DNA of 42,923 bases. Source: an uncultured Oscillospiraceae bacterium. Lineage in GTDB: Bacteria > Bacillota > Clostridia > Oscillospirales > Oscillospiraceae. Numbering within the stretch: position 1 is the first letter of the stretch; every line of letters starts with the position of its first letter. The DNA lies in contig CANQMO010000022.1 in the NCBI GenBank assembly GCA_947624985.1, positions 1 through 42,923 on the forward strand, in the 5' to 3' direction. Below the pieces are notes generated by a model. It saw nothing but the letters and a program-made list of their open reading frames with translations. It was not told the origin of the DNA and did no database searches. Below are positions 17,104-26,480 of the stretch, one piece after another. A program made the translations under genes and the position numbers.

Positions 17104-18228
17104 TTACGGCCTGTTCTTCTCCGTCAGGCCCAGCACGATGGACGCGATACGGTCCGTAGCGTCGCTGACGCCCAGCTTCAAAGACGCCGCGTGCATGGCC
17201 TCCAGCGCCGCCGGATCGCCCAGCAGTCCCATGACCGTCTCATAAAGCTGCTCTCCGTCAAACTGTCCTTCCAGCAACATCTTCGCCGCCCCGGCCCTCT
17301 CCATCACCATGGCGTTCTTCTCCTGGTGGTGGTTGACCACATTGGGGCTTGGCACCATAATGGCGGGCTTGCCCAGATAGGTCAGCTCGCTGATGGTGGA
17401 CGCCCCGCTGCGGCATATGATCACATCCGCCGCGGCCATGACCCGGGGCATATCGTAGATATACTCCCGCACGTCCGCGTCGCCGCCGGAGACGCCGGCC
17501 CCGTCAAGGCTCCGGCGCACGTCCTCATAGTAGCGCTTGCCGGTTGCGTAAATCAGATGAAAGTCCGCGCCGGTCCCCATCCGGCGGATGAAGCGCTCCA
17601 TGGCGCCGTTCATATATTCCGCGCCCAGAGAGCCGAACACGGCCAGCACCACGGGCCGGTCCGGGTCCAGACCCAGTTCCCGCCGGGCTTTGGCCCTGTC
17701 CAGTCCCTGAAACGCCACGCGCACCGGAGTGCCGGTGACCTCCACCTTGTCCGGGTCTTTGTAGAAAGAGCGGCTGTCGGCCAGCCCTACCATGATCTTA
17801 TCGACGGTATTTTCGAGCCGCCTGGTCGTGAGCCCCGGCACGGCGTTGGACTCATGCACCGCCGTGGGTATGCCCATTTCCGCCGCCATCTTCAGCACCG
17901 GATAGCACACATATCCGCCGGTGCCGACGGCCACGTCCGGCCGGAACTCCCGTATGTACTTTTTCGCCGCCCGGCAGGAGGAAAACACCCTGCCCACGGC
18001 CCGGACGTTCTCCAAGATCAGCCGGGGCTTCAGGCTCCGCCGGAACCCGGATATGCGCACGGTCCGGATGGGATAGCCCTCCCGGGGCACGAGCTCGGTC
18101 TCCATGTGCCCCTCGGCGCCCACGAACAGGATCTCCGCGTCAGGGACGATCTGCCGGATACGGCCCGCCACGCCCAGGGCGGGGTTGATATGTCCGGCGG
18201 TGCCGCCGCAGGTGAATAAAACTCTCAT
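17104..18228 (-). CDS. murG: UDP-GlcNAc:lipid I N-acetylglucosaminyltransferase
   Basis: MurG converts lipid I to lipid II at the inner membrane face. The 374-residue GT-B enzyme has the N-terminal glycine-rich CGGTAGHINPAL loop, a second GTGGYVCYPV loop, and the C-terminal CRSGASTISELTYLGKPAIMVPSP donor-binding region. It starts 3 nt after ftsW ends and its ribosome binding site is weak (GGAG about 11 nt upstream, within ftsW), suggesting coupling. A small 6-bp GC hairpin (17089-17103) follows its stop. Confidence 0.96.
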   Translation of the reverse strand: MRVLFTCGGTAGHINPALGVAGRIRQIVPDAEILFVGAEGHMETELVPREGYPIRTVRISGFRRSLKPRLILENVRAVGRVFSSCRAAKKYIREFRPDVAVGTGGYVCYPVLKMAAEMGIPTAVHESNAVPGLTTRRLENTVDKIMVGLADSRSFYKDPDKVEVTGTPVRVAFQGLDRAKARRELGLDPDRPVVLAVFGSLGAEYMNGAMERFIRRMGTGADFHLIYATGKRYYEDVRRSLDGAGVSGGDADVREYIYDMPRVMAAADVIICRSGASTISELTYLGKPAIMVPSPNVVNHHQEKNAMVMERAGAAKMLLEGQFDGEQLYETVMGLLGDPAALEAMHAASLKLGVSDATDRIASIVLGLTEKNRP

Positions 18229-18231
18229 AGG

Positions 18232-19419
18232 TCAGCGTTTCTCCGGTATGTCCCGGGACAGGGACAGAATGATGCCAAGCTCCGCCATTTGCAGCAGCAG
18301 CGCTGTGCCTCCGTAGCTGAACAGCGGCAGGGATATCCCGGTGCAGGGGACGGAGTTGGTGCACACGGCCACGTTTAGGATGACCTGCATGGCCAAATGC
18401 GTGGTGATACCGGCGCCCACCAGGGCGCTGTACCGGTCGCGCACATGCATGCTCAGCCAGTAGCCGCGGATGATGAGCATGGCGAACAACGCCAGGATAA
18501 GGATGGCCCCGATGAAGCCCAGCTCCTCGCACACCACGGAAAAGATAAAGTCGTTGTGCTCCTCCGGCAGGTAAAGATACTTCTGCCGGGAGTTGCCAAG
18601 GCCCAGCCCCAGCAGGCCGCCGGAACCGATGGAGTAAAGGCTCTGCACGATCTGATAGCCCGCGTCCGAGGCGTCGGCAAAGGGGTTGAGCCAGGCCGTG
18701 AACCGGTCTCGCACATAGGGGAACAGCGCGTAGCCTATCCCCATCAGCGCCGCGCCGATGGTCCCGCCGCCGATGAACCAGTAAAGCGGCAGCCCGCCCA
18801 GAAACAGCATGACGAGGCCGATGGCCAGGATGATGATGATGGCGGACATATGGGGCTCCAGCACCAGCAAAAGGCACACGACCCCCAGCACCGCCGCGAA
18901 GGGGACGATCCCGTATTTGGGCGTGTTCATCTTGTCCTTGAACCGGCATATGAGCACGGCGAAGAACATGATGACGCCGATCTTGGCGATCTCCGAGGGC
19001 TGGAACGTGGTGAAGCCCAGGTTGATCCACCGGCGGGCGCCGTTGACCTTCTCGCCGATACCGGGGACCAGAACCAGCGTCAGCAGCGCCAGGCTCACCA
19101 GCATCACGATACCGGAGATATGCCGGTAAAAGCTCATGGGGAACCGGGAGCAGACAAACATGACGCCAATGCCGCACAGGGCGAACAGGGCCTGGCGCAC
19201 GAAGTAATAGGTGGCGTTGCCGCCGGTCTCGCTGGACGGGTCGTAATAGGCCCGGGCGAAGCTGGCGGAAAGCACCATGACCACGCCCACCGCCAGCAGC
19301 AGCAGCGTCAGCATGGCAAACGGCACGTCAACGGAGCCCCGCTCGATAGAGTTGTCATATGTATAGTCCGCCAGCCGGGTGTTCTCATAGCTTGTCGCGT
19401 TTTCGACCTTAGCCGCCAC
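18232..19419 (-). CDS. ftsW: FtsW-type peptidoglycan glycosyltransferase (SEDS family)
   Basis: The 395-residue polytopic membrane protein has about ten helices and SEDS landmarks: NGARRWINLGFTTFQPSEIAK, FLGGLPLYWF, a GLLGLGLGNSRQKY segment and a C-terminal SYGGTALLL stretch. SEDS proteins polymerise lipid II together with a class B PBP, here plausibly the PASTA-bearing PBP in the same operon. The start codon is GTG (19417-19419), preceded by GGAGGTG at a good distance. It could be called SpoVE by sporulation role; sequence alone does not separate the two. The usual neighbour murD is missing between mraY and ftsW. Confidence 0.93.
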   Translation of the reverse strand: MAAKVENATSYENTRLADYTYDNSIERGSVDVPFAMLTLLLLAVGVVMVLSASFARAYYDPSSETGGNATYYFVRQALFALCGIGVMFVCSRFPMSFYRHISGIVMLVSLALLTLVLVPGIGEKVNGARRWINLGFTTFQPSEIAKIGVIMFFAVLICRFKDKMNTPKYGIVPFAAVLGVVCLLLVLEPHMSAIIIILAIGLVMLFLGGLPLYWFIGGGTIGAALMGIGYALFPYVRDRFTAWLNPFADASDAGYQIVQSLYSIGSGGLLGLGLGNSRQKYLYLPEEHNDFIFSVVCEELGFIGAILILALFAMLIIRGYWLSMHVRDRYSALVGAGITTHLAMQVILNVAVCTNSVPCTGISLPLFSYGGTALLLQMAELGIILSLSRDIPEKR

Positions 19420-19448
19420 GGGCTTTCACCTCCAAACAGAATCTCCCC

Positions 19449-20465
19449 TCAGGCGTAACGGGTCACGCAGGAGAAAAACGCCACCACCGCGGCCACAGCC
19501 GAGATCGCGGTGAACATGGTGACGATCTGCACCTCCGACCACTTATGGCCCAGCCAGCCCCCCATCTCCAGATGGTGATGGAAGGGGGCCATCCTGAAAA
19601 ACCGTTTGCCGTGGGTGAGCTTGAAATAACACACCTGTATGATGTCGCTGAGGGTCTCAAAGATGAACACGATACAAAGGGGCACCAGGATGAGCGGCAT
19701 ATCCAGCGCGAAGGCCATGCCGCACACGGCGCCGCCCAGAAAGAGGCTTCCCGTGTCGCCCATAAAGCACTTGGCCGGGTGGAAATTATATACCAGAAAA
19801 CCGAAAAGACCCCCGGTCAGGCCCGCGGAGAACACGCCCAGCGAACTGAACTTGTTCCCCCAGGCGAAGGTCAGGGCCGTATAGCACACGAACACCGGCA
19901 CCGAGACGCTGGCGGCCAGGCCGTCCAGCCCGTCCGTGATGTTCACCGCGTTCACGGTCCCCACCACGATGAACGCGCAGAGCACGAAATAGAACCACTC
20001 AGGCACCCGCACTGTCACATGCCAGAACGGCACATACAGCGACGGGGTCAGATACCCCTCCAGCCGCAGCAGGTACAGCAGCGCCACCGCCACCGCCAGC
20101 TGCAATATGAACTTGGCCCGGGCGGACAGTCCCAGATTCTGCTTCTTTTTCAGCTTCTCATAGTCGTCCAGAAAGCCGATGGCGCCGTAAAACAGGGAAA
20201 ACAGCAGTACGAACAGCGCCCCCAGCTCGCCGTCCCGGATGGAGGTGAGCCCGAAGGAGAACACGACCACCGTCACGGCCACGATAAAAATGACGCCGCC
20301 CATGGTGGGCGTGCCCGCCTTGGACTTGTGCCAGTTGGGGCCGATCTCCTTGATCTCCTGCCCGGCCTTGATCCTCCGCAGCCACGGCACATATACCTGT
20401 CCGATCAGCACAGCCGCGATAAAGGCCGTGATAAAGCTCAGGATAAGCCGCATAGTCATGTTCAT
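19449..20465 (-). CDS. mraY: Phospho-N-acetylmuramoyl-pentapeptide transferase
   Basis: MraY makes lipid I by moving phospho-MurNAc-pentapeptide to undecaprenyl phosphate. The 338-residue protein has about ten membrane helices and family motifs: KAGTPTMGGVIF, FLDDYEKLKKKQNLG, NITDGLDGLA (catalytic aspartate region), FMGDTGSLFLGG and APFHHHLEMGGW. The length is normal. Its ATG overlaps the murE stop by 4 bp (ATGA) and AGGAG lies 9 nt upstream. Confidence 0.97.
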   Translation of the reverse strand: MNMTMRLILSFITAFIAAVLIGQVYVPWLRRIKAGQEIKEIGPNWHKSKAGTPTMGGVIFIVAVTVVVFSFGLTSIRDGELGALFVLLFSLFYGAIGFLDDYEKLKKKQNLGLSARAKFILQLAVAVALLYLLRLEGYLTPSLYVPFWHVTVRVPEWFYFVLCAFIVVGTVNAVNITDGLDGLAASVSVPVFVCYTALTFAWGNKFSSLGVFSAGLTGGLFGFLVYNFHPAKCFMGDTGSLFLGGAVCGMAFALDMPLILVPLCIVFIFETLSDIIQVCYFKLTHGKRFFRMAPFHHHLEMGGWLGHKWSEVQIVTMFTAISAVAAVVAFFSCVTRYA

Positions 20466-21916
20466 CGTCTCTCACTCCTACGAAGGTGCTCCGCCACGAT
20501 CTCCCGCTCGTCCATGCGGCGTTTGACGCCGCAGACCTCCTGATAGGTCTCGTGGCCCTTGCCGGCCAGCACGATCACGTCGCCCGGCAGATGGTTGTCG
20601 ATGGCCCAGCGGATGGCCGCCGGGCGGTCGACGATCACTTTCATCGGCGCCTCGCCGGGCATGCCCTGTAAAATATCCGCGATGATGGCCTCCGGGTCCT
20701 CAGAGCGGGGATTGTCGCTGGTGACGACGGAAAAGTCCGCGTATTTGGCGGCGATGGCGCCCATGACGGGCCGTTTGGTCCTGTCTCTGTCCCCGCCGCA
20801 GCCGAAAAGGGCCACCACCCGGCCTTTGGCCGCCTCTTTCATGGTCCTGAGGACCTTCTCCAGCGCGTCGGGGGTATGGGCGTAGTCGATGACGACGGTG
20901 AAGTCGCCGGGGGTGGGCACCACCTCCACCCTGCCCTTCACGCCGGCGGCCCGGCCAAGGGACGCCGCGCACTGGTCGAGGCTCAGCCCCAGCATCCTGC
21001 CGGCGGCAATGGCGGCCAGGGCGTTGGAGACGGAAAAGGCCCCGGGGATCGCAAGATGTACGGCCGCGCGCCCGCCCTTTTCACAGGCGGTGAAGTCCAC
21101 CGCAGCGGCGGACAGCTTCACATCCGCCGCCCACAGGTCCGCGCCCTTCCCAGCTGCGGAGAAGGTCACCGCCGGGCAGGCAGTCCGTTCCAGCATGAAC
21201 GGGGCCCAGGTGTCGTCGGCGTTGAACGCCGCCTGACCGCACCGGGAAAAGAGCAGCGCCTTGGCCTCGGCGTAGTTTTCCATAGTCCCATGGAAATCCA
21301 GATGGTCCTGGGTGAGATTCGTAAAGAGCGCGGCGTCGAAATGCACGCCCGCCACACGATCCAGCGCCAGCGCGTGGGAGGATACCTCCATCACCGCGTG
21401 GGTGCAGCCGGCGTCCGCCATCCGGGCGAACAGCTTTTGCAGATCGTAGGACTCGGGCGTGGTGCGCTCCGTCTCGATCTGCCGGTCGCCGATCCAGTTG
21501 GAGATGGTGCCCACAAGGCCCACCCTGGCGCCCAAAACATCCTCCAGCAGGCGCTTGATAAGGAGGGTGACCGTGGTCTTGCCGTTGGTGCCGGTGACGC
21601 CGATCATTGTCATTTTTTCCGCCGGACGGCCAAAATAGACGCATGAGACCAGCGCCAGAGCCCGGCGGCTGTCGTCGGTCAGCACATAGGGGACGTCCTC
21701 CCCCTCCGGGGGGCGCTGGCACAGCACCGCCGCCGCGCCCTTTTCCAGCGCCATGGGGATGAATCCGTGTCCGTCGCTCCGGAATCCCTCCACCGCCACG
21801 AACAGGTCCCCCGGCTCCACGGCCCGGGAGTCATAGCGGATATCGCGTATCTCCGTGTCCGGGTCCGCCGTCATGGCGAGGACGGACACGTCCGTCAAAA
21901 GTTCTTTCAGCTTCAT
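20462..21916 (-). CDS. murE: UDP-MurNAc-L-Ala-D-Glu:meso-diaminopimelate ligase
   Basis: The 484-residue Mur ligase adds the third stem-peptide residue. It shows the ATP loop GVTGTNGKTTVT, the carbamylated-lysine region and the C-terminal DNPRSEDPEAI signature. DNPR is the meso-DAP-specific version of this motif, so a DAP-type wall is expected. It begins 1 nt after the PBP stop and overlaps mraY by 4 bp. murF, which normally follows, is not present; MurE does not replace it, so it must be elsewhere. Confidence 0.96.
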   Translation of the reverse strand: MKLKELLTDVSVLAMTADPDTEIRDIRYDSRAVEPGDLFVAVEGFRSDGHGFIPMALEKGAAAVLCQRPPEGEDVPYVLTDDSRRALALVSCVYFGRPAEKMTMIGVTGTNGKTTVTLLIKRLLEDVLGARVGLVGTISNWIGDRQIETERTTPESYDLQKLFARMADAGCTHAVMEVSSHALALDRVAGVHFDAALFTNLTQDHLDFHGTMENYAEAKALLFSRCGQAAFNADDTWAPFMLERTACPAVTFSAAGKGADLWAADVKLSAAAVDFTACEKGGRAAVHLAIPGAFSVSNALAAIAAGRMLGLSLDQCAASLGRAAGVKGRVEVVPTPGDFTVVIDYAHTPDALEKVLRTMKEAAKGRVVALFGCGGDRDRTKRPVMGAIAAKYADFSVVTSDNPRSEDPEAIIADILQGMPGEAPMKVIVDRPAAIRWAIDNHLPGDVIVLAGKGHETYQEVCGVKRRMDEREIVAEHLRRSERR

Positions 21917-21917
21917 A

Positions 21918-24215
21918 TCAGAAAATTCCCGTCTTGGTCCAGTCGCTGAGCGTGACGGTGATCACCGTGCCGGGAGCCACCAGCTGGCCCTCCTCTACGC
22001 TCTGATCGACTGTCAGGATGTAATCGCTCTCCATCATGGTGCCCTCGCCCCGGACATAGAGCCCGTACATACCGGCCCGCACCCGGGCCACCTCGTAGCT
22101 GAGGCCCAGCAGATCGGGCACGGTGACCGGCTCCGTATCCGGCTCCTCGCCGCAGTAGAGCACGATCTCGCTGCCGGCGGCCACTCTGGCGTTGGCGGCG
22201 GGCATTTGGGCCGTCACCGCGGCGCCGGAGCCCACGGTGGACTTGAGCGTGAATCCGGCCTCCTTCAGAAGGGCCTCCGCCTCCTGCGGCGTCTTGCCCA
22301 CCAGACGGGGCACCCGCTGATCCACCAGCGCCTCCTCACCCTCGCCATACACCGGATCGACGCCCAGGTACGGCAGCACGTCCCGCAGCACCGCGCCGAC
22401 CGTAGGCGCGGCCATCTGACCGCCGCTGGCGCCGACGATACTGTCCGGGCCGGGGTTTTCCAGCAGCACCAGCACCGCCACCTGGGGATCGTCCGCCGGG
22501 GCGAAGCCAAGGAAGGAGCATATGTATTTCTTCTCGCCGTGGGTGGCCTCATAGACCACGTCCTCGGACGTACCGGTCTTGCCCGCCACCCGGTAGCCGG
22601 GCACATAGGCGTTGACGCCGGTGCCGTCCTTCTCGCCCACGACATGTTCCAGGATGTCGCAGCAGGTCTTGCTGGTCTGCTCGCTGATGACCTGCCGGAT
22701 GACTTTCGGCTCCCGCTGGCTGGCCACCGTGCCGTCGGCGTTGATCACCTCTTTGACGAAATAAGGCTCCAAAAGATACCCGCCGTTCGTCACGGCGCTG
22801 ACCGCCGTGATCAGCTGCATGGGGGTGATGGTGAAGGTCTGGCCGAAGGAGGCCGCCGCCAGCTGGGACAGGTTGCCCTTGTTGAAGAACACGTCCTCCG
22901 ACCACCAGAGACTGCCGGACTCGCCGGTCAGGTCCAGTCCGGTCTTGTCGAACAGGCCGAAGGCCCGGACGAAATCATAAAACCGCTCGGCGCCCACCCA
23001 CAGACCGATGGTCACGAAGGCCACGTTGCAGGAATACATCGCCGCCTCCTGCAGCGTCAGGTTGCCGTGGCCGTATATGTTCGCGCAGTTCAGCGGATCG
23101 GTACGGCCCAGCACGTCGATACTGCCGCCGCAGTAGAACGTGGAGCTGGTGGTGACGGCGCCGCTCTCCAAGCCCGCTGCCAGGGTGATGATCTTGAAGA
23201 CGGAGCCGGGCTCATAGGTGTCGGACAGGGCCTTGTTGCGCCACTGCTCCTGACGCTCCGCCTCCAGAAGGGTGTTGCGCTCCTCCTCGGAATGGACGTC
23301 GGCGGAGTTGACCCGCTGCTGGGCCTCCTCGCTGATGGTCAGATAGTCGTTCAGATCGAACCCGCCCAGAGACGCCATGCCCAGCACGCCGCCGGTATTC
23401 ACGTCCATGACGATCCCCGCCGCGCCGTCCTGTAGATCGTACTGCTCCGCGGCGGTCTCCAGATGGTTTTCAAGATAATACTGCACCGTCTCGTCGATGG
23501 TCAGAACGATGCTCTTGCCGTCCTCGGCGTCATAGTAATCCTCAAAATCCGTGAACAACATGTCCGTTCCGTAGGCATTGGTGGCCCGCACGATCCGCCC
23601 GTCCACGCCGGAGAGCAGATCGTCATAGTAAAACTCCAGCCCCGAAAGGCCGTGGTCGTCGGACCCCACGAAGCCCACGACGTGACAGGCGAGGCTGCCG
23701 TAAGGATAATACCGCTTGCTGGCCTCCTCGATCTTCACGCCCAGAAGGTCGTTTTCCTCCTTGAAGGCGCGGACCCTGTCCGCCACGTCGTCCTCCACCT
23801 TCCGGGCGATGGTGGTATACCAGCTCTCGGTATGGGTGGTCTTTTCAAAGATCTCGGCATAATCCATTTCCAGGATGGAGGACAGCCCGCTGGCGATGAG
23901 GGCCGGGTCCTCGTCGTACATGACGATCTCCGCCGGGCTTATGTATATATTGCTCACCGAGGCGCTCATGGCCAGTATGTTCATGTTCCGGTCGTAGATG
24001 GTGCCCCGCTTGGCCGGCACGTTCGTCTGGCGAAGCTGCTGCTCCACCGCCGCCGACTCATACATGTCGTGGTCCAGGATCTGCAATTGGAACAGCCGCG
24101 CCCCCAGAAGTATAAATGCAACTATGCCGCACACTGTCATAAGGAACAGTGTGCGGCGAAGCATCATGCTGTTTTGTGAATCGGGCGTTGCATTTTCCCG
24201 GCGTTTTCTGAACAT
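21918..24215 (-). CDS. spoVD: Class B penicillin-binding protein with two PASTA domains, SpoVD/FtsI type
   Basis: This bitopic transpeptidase cross-links septal or spore peptidoglycan. With the start at 24213-24215 (AAAGGAG upstream) the 766-residue protein has a transmembrane helix near 20-42, a dimerisation/pedestal region, and a transpeptidase domain with SVFK (338-341), SCN (395-397) and KTG (546-548). Two C-terminal PASTA repeats begin at VPRLVGKT and VPDLLGLS. B. subtilis SpoVD has one PASTA and PBP2B two; as the only such protein in this cluster it may serve vegetative division as well as sporulation. It follows ftsL. Confidence 0.93.
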   Translation of the reverse strand: MFRKRRENATPDSQNSMMLRRTLFLMTVCGIVAFILLGARLFQLQILDHDMYESAAVEQQLRQTNVPAKRGTIYDRNMNILAMSASVSNIYISPAEIVMYDEDPALIASGLSSILEMDYAEIFEKTTHTESWYTTIARKVEDDVADRVRAFKEENDLLGVKIEEASKRYYPYGSLACHVVGFVGSDDHGLSGLEFYYDDLLSGVDGRIVRATNAYGTDMLFTDFEDYYDAEDGKSIVLTIDETVQYYLENHLETAAEQYDLQDGAAGIVMDVNTGGVLGMASLGGFDLNDYLTISEEAQQRVNSADVHSEEERNTLLEAERQEQWRNKALSDTYEPGSVFKIITLAAGLESGAVTTSSTFYCGGSIDVLGRTDPLNCANIYGHGNLTLQEAAMYSCNVAFVTIGLWVGAERFYDFVRAFGLFDKTGLDLTGESGSLWWSEDVFFNKGNLSQLAAASFGQTFTITPMQLITAVSAVTNGGYLLEPYFVKEVINADGTVASQREPKVIRQVISEQTSKTCCDILEHVVGEKDGTGVNAYVPGYRVAGKTGTSEDVVYEATHGEKKYICSFLGFAPADDPQVAVLVLLENPGPDSIVGASGGQMAAPTVGAVLRDVLPYLGVDPVYGEGEEALVDQRVPRLVGKTPQEAEALLKEAGFTLKSTVGSGAAVTAQMPAANARVAAGSEIVLYCGEEPDTEPVTVPDLLGLSYEVARVRAGMYGLYVRGEGTMMESDYILTVDQSVEEGQLVAPGTVITVTLSDWTKTGIF

Positions 24216-24275
24216 ACGGCTTCTCCTTTGGCAGCGACGCAAACTTTTTCCGTCATTACCAGTATAATACCCTTG

Positions 24276-24863
24276 TCAACTGAAATATGCCTTGACGGAA
24301 GAAAGCAGGTCCGCGACCCCAAGAGAGAACATGTCCGTGTCGTCTTTCGTGATGACCACCGCCTTGTCGGCGGAGGCCACGCCGGTCAGGTAGTATATCT
24401 GCTGGCCGTCCGGTTCCTGCATCCCCAGAACGTCCACCGCGTACTCCTCCACATCCTTCAGGTTGAAGATGGTCTCATATTCCACCGTCAGCTTGTCCCG
24501 TTCCAGTTCCAGCGCGGAGATCTGGTCCTCCAGCTTCGCGGCGGTGTCGGAGATGTCCGTTAGCCGAATCTGGGCCAGCAGCATCATGGTCAGCAGGATC
24601 ACCGCCGCCACCGCGCCCAGCATGGACACGACGGACAGCCCCTGGTGGTTCCGGACGGACGCCACGGCGCCCGCTTCGGGCCGAACGTCCTCTTTGATCC
24701 ACTCCTGCTGCCGGTTCTTCTCCCTGCGCCTGGGCTGCTCCCGGGGCAGATCATATAGCTCCTCGTCTTCGTACAGGCCCGGATTTGAGAAATCATAGGC
24801 CATGGTGCCGTCCACGGCGCCGGTGACGAAGTTATAGGATTTGAATGTCCTGACGTCCTGCAT
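24276..24863 (-). CDS. ftsL: FtsL-like cell division protein
   Basis: The 195-residue protein has a long charged cytoplasmic N-terminus (1-75), one transmembrane helix (about 77-98), a coiled-coil segment (about 100-131, LEDQISALELERDKL) and a short extracellular tail with a VEEYAVDVLGM block typical of FtsL/DivIC. FtsL bridges DivIB and DivIC to the septal synthase. Sequence similarity in this family is low; the call rests on topology and on position between rsmH and the PBP gene. The first ATG has AAGGTG upstream; the cytoplasmic tail is longer than in B. subtilis FtsL. Confidence 0.83.
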   Translation of the reverse strand: MQDVRTFKSYNFVTGAVDGTMAYDFSNPGLYEDEELYDLPREQPRRREKNRQQEWIKEDVRPEAGAVASVRNHQGLSVVSMLGAVAAVILLTMMLLAQIRLTDISDTAAKLEDQISALELERDKLTVEYETIFNLKDVEEYAVDVLGMQEPDGQQIYYLTGVASADKAVVITKDDTDMFSLGVADLLSSVKAYFS

Positions 24864-24867
24864 GATC

Positions 24868-25794
24868 TTACACCTTCTCCGCTATACGCAGGCGGGCGCT
24901 TCTGGCCCGCGGATTTCTCGCAAGCTCCTCCCCGTCGGGTACCACCGGCTTGCGGGTGACGCTTCTGAGGGTCTTTACAAAGCCGCAGGTGCACACCGGA
25001 AAGTCCGGCGGGCATGTGCAGCCGTTCTCACGTTTTCGGATGGCCTCCTTTACCAGCCTGTCCTCCAGAGAGTGGAAGCTGATGATACAGAGCCTTCCGC
25101 CGGTCTTCAGCCGGTCCGGCGCCTGGTCCAGCATCCGCTCCAGAGCGCCCAGTTCGTCATTGACGGCAATGCGTACCGCCTGAAAGCAGCGCTTGGCAGG
25201 GTGCTGTTTTTCCCGCAGCGCCGCGGCGGGCATGGTCTTTCGGATGATATCCACGAATTGGCCCGTGGTCTCCAAGGGCGCTTCCTCCCGGGCGGCGGCC
25301 ACCGCCGCGGCGATACGCCCGGCATACCGCTCCTCCCCGTAGCGCCAGAAGATACTGCGCAGCTCCGCCTCCGAGTATGTGTTCAGGATGTCCCGGGCCG
25401 TGACCGGCGCCGTCTCGTCCATCCGCATGTCCAGCGGCGCGTCCTGCATGTAGGAAAAGCCCCGGTCCTTGTCGTCCAGCTGGGGCGATGACACCCCCAG
25501 ATCGAACAGCATCCCGTCCGCCTGGCCGACGCCGAGGCCGTCCAATATCTGGCCCAGGTCGCCAAAATTGCCCTTTACCAGCCTGACACGGCCTCCGAAA
25601 GGGGCCAGCCGCTCGCCCGCGAAGGCCAGGGCCCTGTCGTCCCGATCGATCCCGATCAGCAGTCCGCCGGTCAGCTTCCGGGCCACCGCTTCCGCGTGGC
25701 CGCCCATTCCCAGCGTCCCGTCCACATACACCCCGTCGGGGTCGATATCCAGGTAGCGGACACACTCCTGGAGCAAAACGCTCTCGTGCCGCAT
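24868..25794 (-). CDS. rsmH: 16S rRNA (cytosine1402-N4)-methyltransferase
   Basis: RsmH (MraW) methylates C1402 in the ribosomal P site. The 308-residue protein begins RHESVLLQECV, with the SAM-binding VDGTLGMGGHAE loop, MLFDLGVSSPQLDDKDRGFSY, and the C-terminal ISFHSLEDRLVK block. The length is normal. The start ATG overlaps the mraZ stop (TGATG), showing translational coupling in the usual mraZ-rsmH pair. Confidence 0.97.
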   Translation of the reverse strand: MRHESVLLQECVRYLDIDPDGVYVDGTLGMGGHAEAVARKLTGGLLIGIDRDDRALAFAGERLAPFGGRVRLVKGNFGDLGQILDGLGVGQADGMLFDLGVSSPQLDDKDRGFSYMQDAPLDMRMDETAPVTARDILNTYSEAELRSIFWRYGEERYAGRIAAAVAAAREEAPLETTGQFVDIIRKTMPAAALREKQHPAKRCFQAVRIAVNDELGALERMLDQAPDRLKTGGRLCIISFHSLEDRLVKEAIRKRENGCTCPPDFPVCTCGFVKTLRSVTRKPVVPDGEELARNPRARSARLRIAEKV

Positions 25795-26210
25795 CAGAAA
25801 TCAAATTCCTGCATGACAGCCGCGATGTTCTCCGGCGACGCCTCGGCGTCACGCATGGCGGCCCACTCCTCGCTGTCCCAGAACTCCGCGTGGTTGTTGG
25901 AGCCCAGAACGGTGACGTTCTTTGTCAGCCCGGCCCGCTCCCGAAGGTTCAGCGGCAGCAGGATACGCCCCTGGGCGTCCAGCTCGCACTTGCAGGCAAA
26001 GGCGTAAAGGGGCCGCATGGCCCGCTGCTTCACATAGGGCATGGCGTTTACCTTGTCGGAGAATATCTGCCACTGCTCCGCGCTGTATGCGCACAGGCAG
26101 TGATCCATGGACAGCGTCACGAAAAACTCCGCTCCAAGTTCATCCCGCAGGCGCGCCGGAATGAACAGACGGCCCTTCGCGTCCAGAGAATGCTGGTATT
26201 CCCCTGTCAT
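25794..26210 (-). CDS. mraZ: Transcriptional regulator MraZ
   Basis: MraZ is a ring-forming AbrB-fold DNA-binding protein that represses the dcw operon. With the start at 26208-26210 (GGAGGTG upstream) it has 138 residues and two SpoVT/AbrB-like repeats: HSLDAKGRLFIPARLR near the N-terminus and CELDAQGRILLPLNLR in the middle. A longer frame upstream (to 26309) runs through the operator and is not coding. Candidate MraZ boxes and a promoter lie directly upstream. Confidence 0.96.
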   Translation of the reverse strand: MTGEYQHSLDAKGRLFIPARLRDELGAEFFVTLSMDHCLCAYSAEQWQIFSDKVNAMPYVKQRAMRPLYAFACKCELDAQGRILLPLNLRERAGLTKNVTVLGSNNHAEFWDSEEWAAMRDAEASPENIAAVMQEFDF

Positions 26211-26240
26211 CCGGTTCACCTCCGCCTTTTTTTGTGGGAC

Positions 26241-26280
26241 TATTAAACACTTTACCCCACTTCGCCCCACTTCGCCTCTT
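26241..26280 (-). promoter_or_regulatory. MraZ-binding repeats
   Basis: Read on the minus strand, GTGGGGCGAA (26261-26270), GTGGGGTAAA (26251-26260) and a weaker GTGTTTAATA (26241-26250) recur with an exact 10-bp period, and a fourth unit begins GTCCC. This matches known MraZ boxes (TGGGN or AAAGTG units every 10 bp). The site lies at the start of the transcript, suited to autorepression. Confidence 0.8.
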
Positions 26281-26309
26281 ATTATAGAGACCCTTTTCCG
26301 AAAAAGCAA
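26281..26309 (-). promoter_or_regulatory. dcw operon promoter
   Basis: TATAAT (26281-26286) has TTGCTT (26304-26309) 17 nt upstream on the minus strand. Transcription would start near 26274, within the MraZ repeats. Confidence 0.75.
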
Positions 26310-26449
26310 GGGCTAATTCTCACTTTTTGCAGTTTTCCTCATAACAATTTTTTCCAATAGTATTTTGACGTTTTTGCCGCTACAACATCTAGTTTTGACA
26401 AAATAACCACGATATACGCGCGGGAAAAGATACGTTCCGTCTTCCCTCC
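26310..26449. other. AT-rich spacer without a recognised gene
   Basis: This stretch between the tandem terminators and the dcw promoter is AT-rich compared with its surroundings. It holds isolated TTGACA/TTTTGACG hexamers on the plus strand without a matching -10. A 91-codon minus-strand frame crosses it but also spans the terminators and has no ribosome binding site or known motif. Confidence 0.4.
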
Positions 26450-26479
26450 AAAAAATAAAACGCCGCCCTTCCGGACGGC
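26450..26479 (-). terminator. Second of two tandem terminators after the phosphodiesterase gene
   Basis: GCCGCCC (26462-26468) and GGACGGC (26473-26479) form a 7-bp stem (one G-U pair) with a GGAA loop on the minus strand, followed by GTTTTATTTTTT. It backs up the terminator at 26481-26517 and insulates the dcw promoter. Confidence 0.7.
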
Positions 26480-26480
26480 T

